A program made the position numbers and the translations under genes. The notes beneath the pieces were generated by a model that saw only the letters and a program-made list of their open reading frames with translations, had not been told where the DNA came from and searched no databases. Of a DNA stretch of 64,000 nucleotides, positions 38,332 to 50,158 are shown piece by piece; positions within the stretch are counted from its first letter, which is position 1; each line of letters begins with the position of its first letter. This DNA is from Prinia subflava (lineage: Eukaryota > Chordata > Aves > Passeriformes > Cisticolidae): assembly GCF_021018805.1 (NCBI RefSeq), contig NC_086247.1:145843378-145907377 (forward strand), in the 5' to 3' direction.

Positions 38332-38601
38332 TAGGACACGGGATAATGGCTTTAAACTCAGAGAGGGCAGGCTTACATTAGATATTGGGAAGAAACTCTT
38401 TACTGTGAGGGTGGTGAGGCCCTGGCAGAGGTTGCTCAGAGAAGCTGTGGGTGTCCCATCCCTGGAGGTGTCCAAGGCCAGGTTGGACAGGGCTTGGAGC
38501 AATCTGGGATAGTGGAAGGTGACCCTGCCCATGGCAGGGTAGGTAGAACTAGATGATCTTTAAAGTCTCTTCCAGCTAATACCATTCTACTATTCTATTC
38601 T
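38332..38601 (+). mobile_element. CR1 LINE, 3' end only
   Basis: This CR1 3' UTR starts near AGGACACGGGATAATGGCTT. It runs through ATTAGATATTGGGAAGAAAC, GTTGCTCAGAGAAGCTGTGG, CCATCCCTGGAGGTGTCCAA and CTAGATGATCTTTAAAGTCT. It ends with an ATTCTACTATTCTATTCTTA tail, a diverged form of the 8-bp terminal repeat. The copy is about 270 bp with no coding part. Confidence 0.95.
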
Positions 38602-39679
38602 TATTTCCTCCTTATGAAGGAAGGAAAATTATGAAGTGCTTACCTGAATGACTCTCTTAGCTGATATTTAAAACACCATCGAACCCCAGAGCAGTTTCAC
38701 TGTTTTGTCCACAGTGGGACCAGGAGTTTGTCCCAAAGGCTTGGTAAAGTCAGGGTAGATGGTAAGATCAAATTGCACTATGCCCTAGGAGGATTTTAGC
38801 TCTTACATTTAAAACCTGTGAAGAACCACCTCAGCTCATTTTGATGTCTTCCTCCCACAGCAATAATTGAAAGGGCTTCACTTCACATACAGCAATTTGA
38901 AGCTGGAAAAACACCATGACCAAGTGGCCCCCAAAAGCAGTGAGGAGTACAGAGGTATTACCTTCAAGGATATATCCTACCTGTAATTATCTCCTAACTT
39001 TTGTGTTCATTCTCTTCAACTACTTTAAAATACACCTGATTGTATTATGATAACCTTACTAAAATTTCAATTAATGGAGCTGTTCACAATCTGCCCTTTA
39101 TCCCCTGGCCAGATGAAGCAGAAAAAATCAGAGTCCACTCTGATTTTTCTGGAGGTGGCAGAAATTTAGAAAGAAAGATATTGTAAGGACAAACAGAAAA
39201 GAAGAAATCCCACAGCTCTGAGGGATGAAACAACTGTTCATCTTTAAGTATAAGGAATGAAAAGTCTTAACAGCACACTCCACATATGCTCTGGGTGACT
39301 TCTACAAGAGCAGATTGCAGAAGACAGGAATCCCTCCTGGCTCAGTGATCATCAGGAAAACAGAGACAATCATCTGAACTATTTGATCACTAAAACACCT
39401 TACCAAGGTGGAGGAAACAGCTGCAATAAAGTTGTGATGGGAGGAGTTTCAGCCTGCTTATTTTAGTAATCGTTATGTCCTCAAGGAAACTCGCATTTCT
39501 GCATGTACACAGGACTGGGAAAGTCCTTGAACACTCCTTAGTTAATGGTCAATATTTACTGTTGATCTGAGTGCTTCAGGTACATGGAGAAGGTACCAGA
39601 ATTATGGAAAACACCATTCTCCAAAAAACGTCCTCATTGCAAAATATTCACCCTCAGTAGAATTTGGTACATTAAAGAC
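38602..39679. other. unique sequence, nothing recognised
   Basis: No coding signal, repeat family or RNA gene is seen. Confidence 0.5.
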
Positions 39680-39776
39680 TAGTATATTATTATATAGTTG
39701 GTTGTGAAAGTATTACCTGTAATATATTATATGTCATTATATATAATGCACATTATATATAATTATATATATAAAA
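39680..39776. repeat. AT-rich low-complexity tract
   Basis: Alternating TATA/ATTA sequence with several self-complementary TATATAATTATATATA-like segments, capable of cruciform formation. It is low complexity with no strict period. Confidence 0.85.
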
Positions 39777-42700
39777 TTACCACTGACAAACATCTTGTTA
39801 GGTCTTGTAATCATCTCACAAAATTTCCTTTCCAGCCCATGTCCAGTGCTAAATAGGGTTCAGAAAAACTCAACAGGAAGCACCAACAACTGTCAAATTT
39901 TGTTCTTTGGAAGCTCCCCAAAAAAGAGAGCACGGGTTGCCAAGGTTCAGAGGAGCTGAGCAGCCATTAACTTCATAGATCCTTCCCATTCAAGCCTATT
40001 CTTCTACAAATTAAAAAGGCTTCTGAGAATGGATAATATAAATACAGTATAAATATGATACAGGGAATACTTAATACAGCACTTACATTAGAATCAGGGG
40101 TGCATCTTTAAAAGCAAAGATTCTTGGTTTTGATTTTCTTACCATGTAAATAAGTGGAAGAATCATGTATGTATTTTGGGGTATATAAAGCTCCTTCTAA
40201 TGGTCCTCTAAAAACAGAAAGAAAGGAAAGAGACATGACTCCAACATCTCCACTGTTTAGACAGGACATTAGTATTTGGCAGGGATATAACAAATTACAC
40301 CAACCTGTGTGAAATCCCTATTGCAAGGGAAAATATAGAATTATGGGATTTCAGCAGCAGTCAACTAATGGAAAACTCAGTTTATTTGTGCCTTTTTGTG
40401 TCCATATGCCCTAGCAATAGCACATCACTAGCTGCTGTAACTGCCAGGGCTAAAATTTGATCCTTGTAAATGACAGGGCTGGAATAATGTTGGGTAAACC
40501 ATGTGGGACTGGGTGGTGGCAGTGGCCTATCAGGATGCACAGGATACACCAGCAAAGGGGCAATCAAAATCTGAATTCAGCCTGGCACATCAGTCCTCTC
40601 ACCTCTGGCCCTCCCCATCAGTGGCAAAATTATTCAGTGGCCAACACAGCTGGACCCATGAGACAGAGGGAAAAGTGATGAGTAAGATGATGGGCTTCCT
40701 ATAGACTCAGAAAATTCTGAATTATTTAACTTTTGAAGTGTGTAACAGGCAACATGCAAACATATGAAGAGTTGTACACAACTTCATTTCACTGACTCTG
40801 GAACAATTCCTGAACAATGTGGATTCAAACACCCTCATAAGCCGGAGAGGTGTGATGGTGTAACACCACTGTGCAAACACAAAGGTTCAGATGGCATCCC
40901 TGGACTGTCTGCACCTGCTTGTTCTGCTCACACCTTGCAAACCCAACCAAGATTGTTTATACGTTGCCCAATCTAGTCCTATACAACAAAATTCAGGGAC
41001 ATTTTGAAGGCAATATTTTTCATGTGTAGGCAGCAACATCTCAGGCCATACTGGGAAATGCTGCTAAATTGTAAAAATGGAAATAGAATATTGAAGGAGA
41101 GTAGCCTGGAGGACCTGAAAATGGAAGGAGATGTTTTCATTGTGGTATCAAAGTTATTCTCCCCTTCATGAGGACCCACAGGATTTACATTGCTACTTCA
41201 GCAAGGAACACTCCAGGTTTTTCTGTTGGTCCATTTTTCTTCTGACAAAACACAAGAAAAAAATCTCTTTCTCTCAGCTGAGCACACACCAGGCATATAA
41301 ATAATGGAAAAAGCAATATGTAGCTGTTCAGGAGTGCTAGGGTAGTATATTCTAAAATTTTCCTCCTCGAAAATATGCTGAAAATATGGATTTCTAGATG
41401 TTTCTTCTTGCTAGTTTGCTAGTATGAAAAAGGAAAAAAATAAACTCAACTATTTTTTTTTTTTTCAAAAATACCACGTTTTAGTCCTTTATAGTTTTCT
41501 GTGATAAACAGACACTGCCTTCAAGCTGGAAGTTTTCATTTAACTTGTTTTTAATTGCAATCAGAAGTTTATAGTCCAACTATATATAACCCCATAAATC
41601 ATCATTAAAATGCCTCCAGTCATGAAACAATGACCAGAGCAATAATCACAAAAGTGAGAGATTTACACTCCAACTAAGACAATAGCACAAGAAAGCAAAT
41701 GTTTGCACTCTTCAAGAATATCAGTGTCGTTTATAAAGTATGAGTAATAAAATCAATACAGTTGATATTAATCAGTATCTGGGTGGACCTTGTTCTTGTA
41801 CTTAAGATAGGCCTTCTGATAAGATAGTTAGCTATTTGTATTCCTTTTCAGCAAATTAAAATATATTTCCTTGAAGATATAACTTGCCAGCTATAATAAT
41901 GTGCCATTATGCTGATGATTTACAAACATATTGTAAAACACAGCAATGCAACAGCTGTGGAAATAAAACAATCAGCCTTCCACCTCTCTGCTACATCGGG
42001 TCAAACCTCTGATTTGCCTGTAATGACAAAAAGGAATAAATAAATACCCCGGTATGTGACGAGGGGGGTGAGGCTGGCTATTCTTGAGAATGTGCTTTGC
42101 ATGGCAATCAATGATGTGTAGTGAGGGAGCACATTTAACCACTCGCTATTTATAGGACATGGAGAGGCTGTCTGTTCCAGAGACTCTTACCTAAGCTGAA
42201 CTAGAGAGGCACTTATAAAATTGAATCTGCTGCTCAGAGCTTGGGCTCTGCTGTAAATTACAATCCATAGTCCTGCCAGGCTGCTGAGCCATGGTGAGCT
42301 CACCAAGCTGCTCTGAGGCCATTTGTGTGCTTTTTATGCAACTGTGTCAGGTGCACACAGGAAATAATAATCAGGAGGCAGAGAAACACATCACAGAAAA
42401 AAAACACTTAGCAAGAGCAGCTTCTGAAAGGATATATGACTTTGTCTTTACAGCGCACTCCTGGCTCAGCAGTCCTGCTGCAGTCTCATATTAACGTTGG
42501 TAATATTAATCCAAACTCATACCATTGTTATGAAGAAAAGAGAACTGATTCTTTGCAGGCCACAATCTTTCTCTCTGTTTTCCCTCTGATTTGTACCTCT
42601 TTTATGGGGCTCTGTCACACTGTGACATTTGCAGGTCACAGTAGCATTTGCTGGGTGTAACACCTATTTAAGCTTATCTGCAAAAAAGAACCTGGCAATG

Positions 42701-44062
42701 ATCTACCTGGAGCTCTTTTACTGCTGGAGATGATCCAGGTTTTCCTTTCCTTCCTTACCACCCCCATTCTCATCGCACGAAGTAAATACTAAACCTGCCT
42801 TGCTGAGCCTGTGTTTTGCAGGAAAGGGGCTGAAGGTCCAAGGTCAACAGAACACAACTTCCTCCAAAACAATGGAATTGTCTGGGCCTTCCATTGGCTT
42901 ACAGAGAGCAGGTTTCGATCCCCAGTCAGCACCACAAATAAACCTGAATCACTGAGCTGTACAGTGAGACACCCAGCACACTGGGTAATCCAGGTGGCTA
43001 AGGAGCTGCAGCAAATTATACAGGTTTGGGTCCAAAATTAAATTTGCATTATTGCTGTTAAAATTGTTCAGAGAATGCTTTATTAGATTCAATTCAGTTA
43101 AAAATCTCATAATAGTTCTTGCATGCTTCCTACCTTTTGATTAAAGTCGCTAAGAACTACCCTCATTGTGCAGGGACTGGCAAAATAAAACTAAAATATT
43201 AAAAACAGTTTTGCCTGCCAAGCACAAATAAGTGTTAAGCTGACAGATCTTGGACCCTGTAGAACCTCATGATTTCAGAGCTTGTATTTGTCAATAAAAA
43301 TAATTCTGAACATTTTAGATCTCAACACGGCAACCACAGCACAAAAATAGAATACTTTGGGATATCAGTTGTGCAGGCAGACATACACTTTCACAAAAAC
43401 CAGCTACATCCCCCAGAGCTGGGACTGCTCCTGGAAAAAGTTCACACTGATCTGAGTCCAGCAATCCAGAACAGAGGCCTCTAAAGCACTGACCTCAGGA
43501 ACAAGATTGTCTTGTCTCAACCCACCAAAATGGAAAATATTGTAGATCTAGGAAAGCACTGATTCAAAGTATGAGCTGGCATGGGTGATTTAGAAAGAAA
43601 AGAGAATGGTCAGCTTTTTTTAAATCCTCAGAACTATAAATCTTGGAACAGGGCACGTTTATTGCTAGATACGCGTGTACACACACATGCGAATTGTGCC
43701 TTATAACCCTGAAGGTGTTCAAGTGTCCAAAGTCTTTCCAAGACAGAAAGATCCATTCTTGCAGACAGATAGATTTATTGTTGTGATTGTTGTGGGTTTT
43801 TTTCTCTGTAGACAAAGATGTGCTTATATTGGACCACATTTTTCTCTATACACAAGTCAAGTCTTATTCAGGTAGGGTAATCAAAATAAAATCATATGGA
43901 CAAGAAGTTATAATCTGGCTGAAAAATCATGTTTGACAAATCCAGCATTATGTCTGTGAGCAGGAGAAAAGACCTCAGAGGCCTTTCCACCAGAAGTACT
44001 TTCTCTGGAATAGTTCTGCAGCAGGAACATCACGATCATGGTGAGATTGACAGGTTTCTTCT
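39777..44062. other. unique intergenic sequence
   Basis: No gene or repeat family is recognised. A 14-bp T run lies at about 41453-41465. The interval 42050-42300 has slightly raised CpG and GC content but no promoter architecture that I can defend. Confidence 0.5.
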
Positions 44063-44082
44063 GAGCTCCCTCTAGTGAACCC
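44063..44082 (-). promoter_or_regulatory. CTCF-like motif, minus orientation
   Basis: On the minus strand the site reads GGTTCACTAGAGGGAGCTCA. It keeps the CTCF core CACTAGAGGG, with mismatches at the first and last core positions. It shares GAGCTCCC-CTAGTG with the site at 58632. This is a motif match only. Confidence 0.4.
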
Positions 44083-45694
44083 AGTGACCAGGTCCTGCTC
44101 CCTCCCACTGAAACGCCCTCAGCCCAGGCCAGGATTTATAACAAATTGATATTTTCCTTTAGTGTAGACACTCCTTCCTTGTAGACATGGTTATTATTTT
44201 TCTCCTGAGTCACTGATGGAAGAAGATGAGGCTTTGGGAAATTAGGGGCGGGATCCACTTATCACATCTCTATCTGTAGCCCACGAGCAGTTCTACATTT
44301 ACTATAAACCAGTTGTCTGGGCTCCACCTATAGTCAGCACAGAGAGACATAAATACCTCCAGAAGGCCATTCATTGCTGTCTATCTCTTTTCACTGGCAT
44401 CAGGAGACTCCAGATAGCCCTTTTAGATAAGATAACTAAGTGTCAAAGGGATAAAATTAGTTGAGATGAATCCCTTGTGATTTGATTTCTCCATTAGGAG
44501 GCCTTTCTGTCACTCTTGTTTAAACATGTTCCTCCTTAAAAAAAAAATCCTAGTTCCTAGCTTCATTTTAGAATGGTGACCAATTCGACTGAGCAGAGCA
44601 GAAGCAGAGAAACCTTCTGAGAATGATGAGCCCAGCAGCATTCCAAAGTAGCAGTAGGACACACTCTCCAATGGAAAATAACTCCTGGATGTAAATGCTG
44701 AACGTCTGAGTCCACTTCAAGTTCAAACAACCTTTGAACCATTGACGTAAAAGCGTAAATTCCCCAAGAACTAAGCAAATAATTGCTGGGATGAGTTCAT
44801 CCTTTCTTCTTCTGTGAGACATCCATAGGAAAACATTTTCTTGAATACTTTTACACTGTCACAGATTGGGCTTCCACATGAAGAGATTATTCATTAAAAT
44901 GTGACTCTGAGAATTGACACAAACTGATTATTAAGGGCTGAAATGCAACATCACCCAAAGGCACTGACTGAAATTGAGGTGCCACTGAACCAGGGAGTGT
45001 AAATACCTTGGGGCCAGACTCATGTAGTTTTGATCCCATTGGATAATCCCAAATAGCCTCACAGAAGCTGATGGGATTGCTCAAGGAATATGTTGCTCAA
45101 TGGGAATAGGACCAAATTTGTTTTACCCCGAGGGTCTTGCAAGAGCAAATAATACGGACGAAATACTTGGTCCTATTACAGAGAGCAGTAAAGACAACAA
45201 AACAAAACAATTAATTTCAAACAGCTATATTTGACCCAAAGTACAGGCAAAGAGAGAGCACATCATCCATCTGCTTGATACTACGTTTGTCATTCCCAAC
45301 AAAAGAAATAAAAATGTACAAAATTTGCTGGGAAACATACAATCAAAATGTCTACAAAGACTGGTTTTGGCAATCATATTGTACACTTCTCCTTCATTTT
45401 GCTTTCTAATTTGAAAATGTGCATTACACAATTTGGTTAGGTCACATGACATGGCATCATTAACTTTCTTGATGCCACAAACCTAGTGAGAAATGGTTTT
45501 GGTCTAAATATTTTTCCATTGAAAACCTCCAGTTACATGAAAACAGTGGCTGTAAAATGTCCCACTTATTTAGAGAGAACACAAGGCCAGAGAGGAGGTT
45601 CTGGTCAAAAGAAAACATGTTTGTGTGTATGGGAGAAAGAGAGAGTAAAAGTCTTAATATCACAATGGCTAAGACATAATGAGGGATTGTTATT
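44083..45694. other. unique sequence, nothing recognised
   Basis: No coding, RNA or repeat signal is recognised. Confidence 0.5.
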
Positions 45695-45716
45695 AAAAAA
45701 AAAAAAAAAAAAAAAA
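45695..45716 (+). repeat. poly(A) tract, 22 bp
   Basis: An uninterrupted A run with no retrocopy recognisable upstream. Confidence 0.95.
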
Positions 45717-46626
45717 GTGGATACTGTCCCTATGGTGATGAATTATTTATTCAAATGATCAAGTTCTCATAAGAATGACTGGGAAAATTCACTCCCTGAA
45801 GGGTACTGTGATTAGGACACAGGCTGGAAACACAGGAAACCCTACCCTCAGTCTCCACTCTTCAGCATGTAAAGAAAGGCCATCCTGCAGTCTTCTGCAT
45901 CCCAGGTGCAAGTGGAGACTGCTGTCAAGCATATTTTTCTGCTGAATTTTGTTTTTCATTTTGTTTTGTATTTGTTGAAAGTCTCCTGCCCTTGATTTCA
46001 CCCTGATGCTTAAAGGGGTTCAAGTTGTTTTTACACTTTATGGTGGGAAAAATTCAGTCCAAGTCCTGCCACTGAGGACTCACCTCATTCATATATTTGG
46101 GTTCACATCTGTTCAGGGAGCCAGCAAAATTACTGAATTTTAGAAGGAAATCAGAAAACTTTTAGTATCATTCCTTTCAGAAAAAAAACCAGCTCTAAAC
46201 TCATGTATGTAAAGATAATTTCCTCATTTAAACCTTCATTAAGGCAAGTAGAAGCAGAACCCAGGAGTGAGCAATACCCACTCTAGGTCATGGGGTGGGG
46301 AAAGGACAGAAGTGCATTACTCCAGGAAATGCCTGGAAATGCTGGGACTCCTTTGAATCGGATCACTGCCTGATTGCACCACTGCACATGCCAAAAACCA
46401 CCCTGGCTCTCAGAGAGAATGATGCAACTCCGTGTGAGAGCTACAAAGGTGCCCTCTAATCCTTCCCTAGGTTAAGATGTCAGGATTCTTATAGGAAGTT
46501 TGCTGAATATTATCAATCTAACAGCCCCTGTCCCCTGTGAAATAGACCACTCCATGTGGAAATAGCCAGGTGTAGGGAAAAACCAGCTTTCCACAACCTT
46601 CACTGAAAACCAACCAAATAATTGCA
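45717..46626. other. unique sequence
   Basis: No gene is recognised. A stretch at 46245-46310 (AAGTAGAAGCAGAACCCAGG) faintly resembles MIR-type SINEs, but too little is alignable to call it. Confidence 0.4.
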
Positions 46627-46742
46627 GGTAAACATAAATATAAACATAATTACTATAAGTATAAACATAAATAACTATAACTATATAAATAATAAATATA
46701 AATAATTAATATAAATAATAAATATAAACATAAACATAAATA
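46627..46742. repeat. AT-rich degenerate tandem repeat (ATAAACATAAAT/ATAAATA)
   Basis: Imperfect 6-13 bp units such as ATAAACATAAATA and ATAAATAATAAATATAA are repeated over about 115 bp. The strand asymmetry is strong, with A on the plus strand. Confidence 0.85.
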
Positions 46743-47694
46743 GCTCCTCTTCTATTTTAATCTTCCTGCATTTTGCAGCATTCACCCGATATTCTGCAGG
46801 TCATTAAGAAGATAAAGGTGTGTGAACACTACCAAGAAGCTGGGCACAAGCTGGGAGTGAGTTGCAGATTTTAACCCTGCGTGTATGTGTACATCTACAC
46901 CCATTACACAGTGAAATCTCATAGAGTTTGAAACGCTCTCATCTTAGTTCTATTCTTCAACACAGATAAAGATTTTCAGTCAATGGTAGCATAAAAATTA
47001 TGACAGATTGCAGATTTTGATTTGTAAACTGGGAAGTTACTGGAAACATTAATCAGGAACACAGCAGGGGAACACCTAGAAAGCTATTGTTTAATTAAAG
47101 GTAGTCATAACTACAGAGAAATCATGTAAGGACTCCAGAGCTCTTGACTTCTCGATATAGCACCATGAAAAATCATAAACCCATACACAAATGGTGGAAG
47201 GACAGGTCACTTTATTCATAAGGAGCTGGTCTATAGTTCATGTAAGTTAATGTAAGATCAGGCCAGGAGAGGAGGGCAAAACTCAAAAGAATTAGTGTAT
47301 GGGTGATCATTGCTCATATTGTTATGCCAATGACCTTAAAGAAACAATGAACCAGGCAATTAAATCAACCAGATTGTACCTGCAGAGAAGGACAGTCATT
47401 AATGAGGACTCCAAAACTGGGCTGAATTCGCTGGATTAAGAATATGTGATGAATGGGAGTGAACACTACAGGTGATACAGACTAAATAACAGAGAGTAAT
47501 ACTAAGAAGAAGAAAGAAGTATTAAAGAGAAGTCTTCAATCCAGGTGAATTTAAGTGCTGCCTTCAGTGGCAGCACCTGTTGAAACAATCCCATCTTAGA
47601 CAAAGCAGGACCAGGTTGCTGTAGTGATTGCTGTCTCCAGAGTAAAGATTAGAGACTGAATCCTACAGAAAATGGACAATGGACAATGCTGAAA
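46743..47694. other. unique sequence, nothing recognised
   Basis: No coding, RNA or repeat signal is recognised. Confidence 0.5.
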
Positions 47695-47752
47695 TGGAAA
47701 GTAAGAAAAGGAAAGTAAGGAAAGTAGGAAAAGTAAGAAAAATAAATAAATT
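47695..47752 (+). repeat. purine-rich degenerate repeat (GGAAAGTAA)
   Basis: Units of GGAAAGTAAG and GAAAAGTAAG are repeated about five times, grading into AAATAAATAAAT. Only four to six pyrimidines interrupt the purine strand. Confidence 0.8.
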
Positions 47753-48072
47753 CATATAACTCCAAGGCTGCAAATCAAAGGAGAAGGTTTCAGACAGAAC
47801 AAATGATGTACAATAATCAAGTTTATGGAGACATAGAAACATCTACAGGCCATGGAGCTCTGCCAACCCGAGGCAGACACAGCAGTGACCATTAAAATGG
47901 ATGATAAAGTCTCAAAATCTATTGTGCAAATCACTTCTGCACTTGAGTTACAGTAACACCCTTTCCTTGTTATGTGTGTTTCAAGGACAAGGTAGAGAGC
48001 TGTTTGTGATTTCACATTTCAACACAGCTCAAAAAACTGTGACCATGATTTCAGTGACGGTTTGTGGTTGCC
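47753..48072. other. unique sequence, nothing recognised
   Basis: No coding, RNA or repeat signal is recognised. Confidence 0.5.
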
Positions 48073-48109
48073 ATAATAATAATAATAATAATCATAATAA
48101 TAATAATAG
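48073..48109 (+). repeat. (TAA)n microsatellite
   Basis: About twelve TAA units broken once by a C (ATCATAATAA). It is likely length-polymorphic. Confidence 0.95.
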
Positions 48110-50107
48110 ATATTTTAGTTTTGAAAGGATGCAACAGAAAGAGAAGCAATCCAGGGCACTCAGAGCAATACTTAGATTCAGGAAGCTCGTCTGCACCAAC
48201 ATGTTCAGAGAGGATTATTCATATTCATTATAAAGAAAAGTACACCTATGGCACATGAGAGCCTGGTTCTGTGTCTTTTAAACTGGCAGTGTTCTTTTCA
48301 TATACTAAATGTAAAGTTCTGATGATGAAAGAGAGTATTAGAAAGGTCTAAGCATACTGGGAGTGACAAATTCCAAGAGAGTGTGTCCATTTTTGATAGA
48401 CCTTTCTTAAAAAACAAAAAACTTGAGAAGACAAGGCTGACAGTGACTACTGAAGGAATCCTCACCTAGACTTCATTTTTCAGAGCTGTTGTAAACAGGA
48501 GCTATAACTCACAACTCAGACAGGACAGATCCAGATGGGCCCTTTGGCTTCCTTCCATAACCAAATCTTTAATTTTCGTAAAGAAAATAGCAACTCTATG
48601 CACATGCTGCTTACTTCAGAGCAAAACTTGGTTTACAAACTCAAGCAGTTTAAGGATTAAAAAGTTTAGTCTATCTCAGCAAATGAACTTTATCAAAGTG
48701 CAGGGAAAATCAAGCCTTCAGGTAAACAGGAGCATTTGCCAAGTGGAAATCCCAGCTCTTTGTATATTTAGTAATGAGTGAAGATAAGATTTCTTTTTTT
48801 GACAGCATGATGGATACAATCATAAAAGGAATCATGCTGCTGTAACAGAGTATACTTGAAGAGTGAATTTGAAGGCTGTGTCTTTATTCCCAAACACGTC
48901 TTACCTTTCTTTTATTTAGAGTACATGAAAGCTAGTTTTTTGGCATGTGAAAATGTTAAAGTTTTGTTGGCTTTTTATTTTTTTCTTTACTTCCCGCACC
49001 CCAATATGGATGTTATGTTTAATTGTCAAACTCAGATCTGCTTCCCAGTTCAATAATCACTGACTCATTTAAGCATATTTATTTAATTTTTTTTATAGAT
49101 AGAAAGGTACAGTGAGCAAAGAAACACAAGATCTCAGATGAACACAAGCTCATAAATTGTTACATGTGATTCTGCTACTGTGGGTTAAAGGAGGGGGCAG
49201 CACCAAGAATGTGGTGAAACCAGCTGCTTTGAACCCTGGTATTTCAGCATAAAAGCCACAAATCTTCATAGATTAAAAATGAAATTAGTTTATTGGTCTC
49301 AGCCTGTTACATTTTGGATGCTTAGCCACATCATAAAATGAATCAGATCTGATGTGACTGACAGTCTCTGCTCAGAGAAAAACCTCATAGCTGCTGGCCA
49401 CTCATGACTGAAATCTAATGACCCAGCTCTGCTGGAAATCTCATGCAAAGAGAAATTCTGCTGTACTTCACTCAACAGACAGAGCACCAAGATGACTATC
49501 TTATTTGTCTTAGCATTCACCCAAAACTTGAAGGTGCTTAAACCGCTCACAAGGAGGACAAAATTAAGCACAGGTTCCAGAAGTGTGGTGGGCATTCACT
49601 TTAAGGGGTACTTTAACAATTCTTACGAGATTCTCTTTTTCCTCAAAAATGTGCTGAGGAAAGCCTAGGGCACAGTACTTCATAACATAAAGCTCACAAA
49701 TTGCAGAAGTAACAGAGGCATATTCCAGCTCATCTTCTCCTTGGATCCAGGATACATCAAGAGATTCCAGGAGAAAGGAGATCAAAGTGTGAAAACAGCT
49801 TACCCCCCAACACATTCTCAGTGATAGTCTCGTTCCATGATTGGCTTCAAAATGAAGTTCTGAAGATGAAATTATAATTCTAGCTGATTTCATCATGCCA
49901 AGAGTCTAACTTACCTACCTGGGAAAAGATTCCTGAAGGCACTGACAGCTGTGCCTGGCTGTCTGTCCATGAAGGGAAAGAGGCCTCACCCAAGCCAAGC
50001 CATGTCCTTCTACACTACTTAGATCATGCAACAGACATTTGCAAGGTTGAACTTTCACGTGTTTAACCTCTTATCAAAACTAGATACAGGACCCCAACAT
50101 AAAATAA
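48110..50107. other. unique sequence
   Basis: No gene or repeat family is recognised. A G-rich AGGAGGGGGCAGCA segment at 49190-49203 partly fits the 3' half of the CTCF motif but lacks the CCA start, so it is not called. Confidence 0.5.
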
Positions 50108-50158
50108 GATCATAAAATCATTAAGGTTGGAAAAGACCTCTAAGATCATCAAGTCCAA
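50108..50158 (-). mobile_element. CR1 LINE tail fragment, minus strand
   Basis: CATAAAATCATTAAGGTTGG followed by AAAAGACCTCTAAGATCATC is the reverse complement of a CR1 3' end (GATGATCTTAGAGGTCTTTT, then CCAACCTTAATGATT). Only about 50 bp are recognisable, so this is a very short 5'-truncated insertion or an eroded one. Confidence 0.75.

Noticed and set aside
42895..42935. tRNA-like B-box (GGTTTCGATCCCC)
   Set aside because: No A-box, anticodon arm or acceptor stem can be folded around it.
46240..46420. Another MIR-like SINE (AAGCAGAACCCAGGAGTGAG)
   Set aside because: Only one block resembles MIR and the neighbouring blocks are missing.
49187..49203. Additional CTCF-like G-rich motif (AGGAGGGGGCAGCA)
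   Set aside because: It lacks the CCA start and the Y position of the core, so it is too weak to call.
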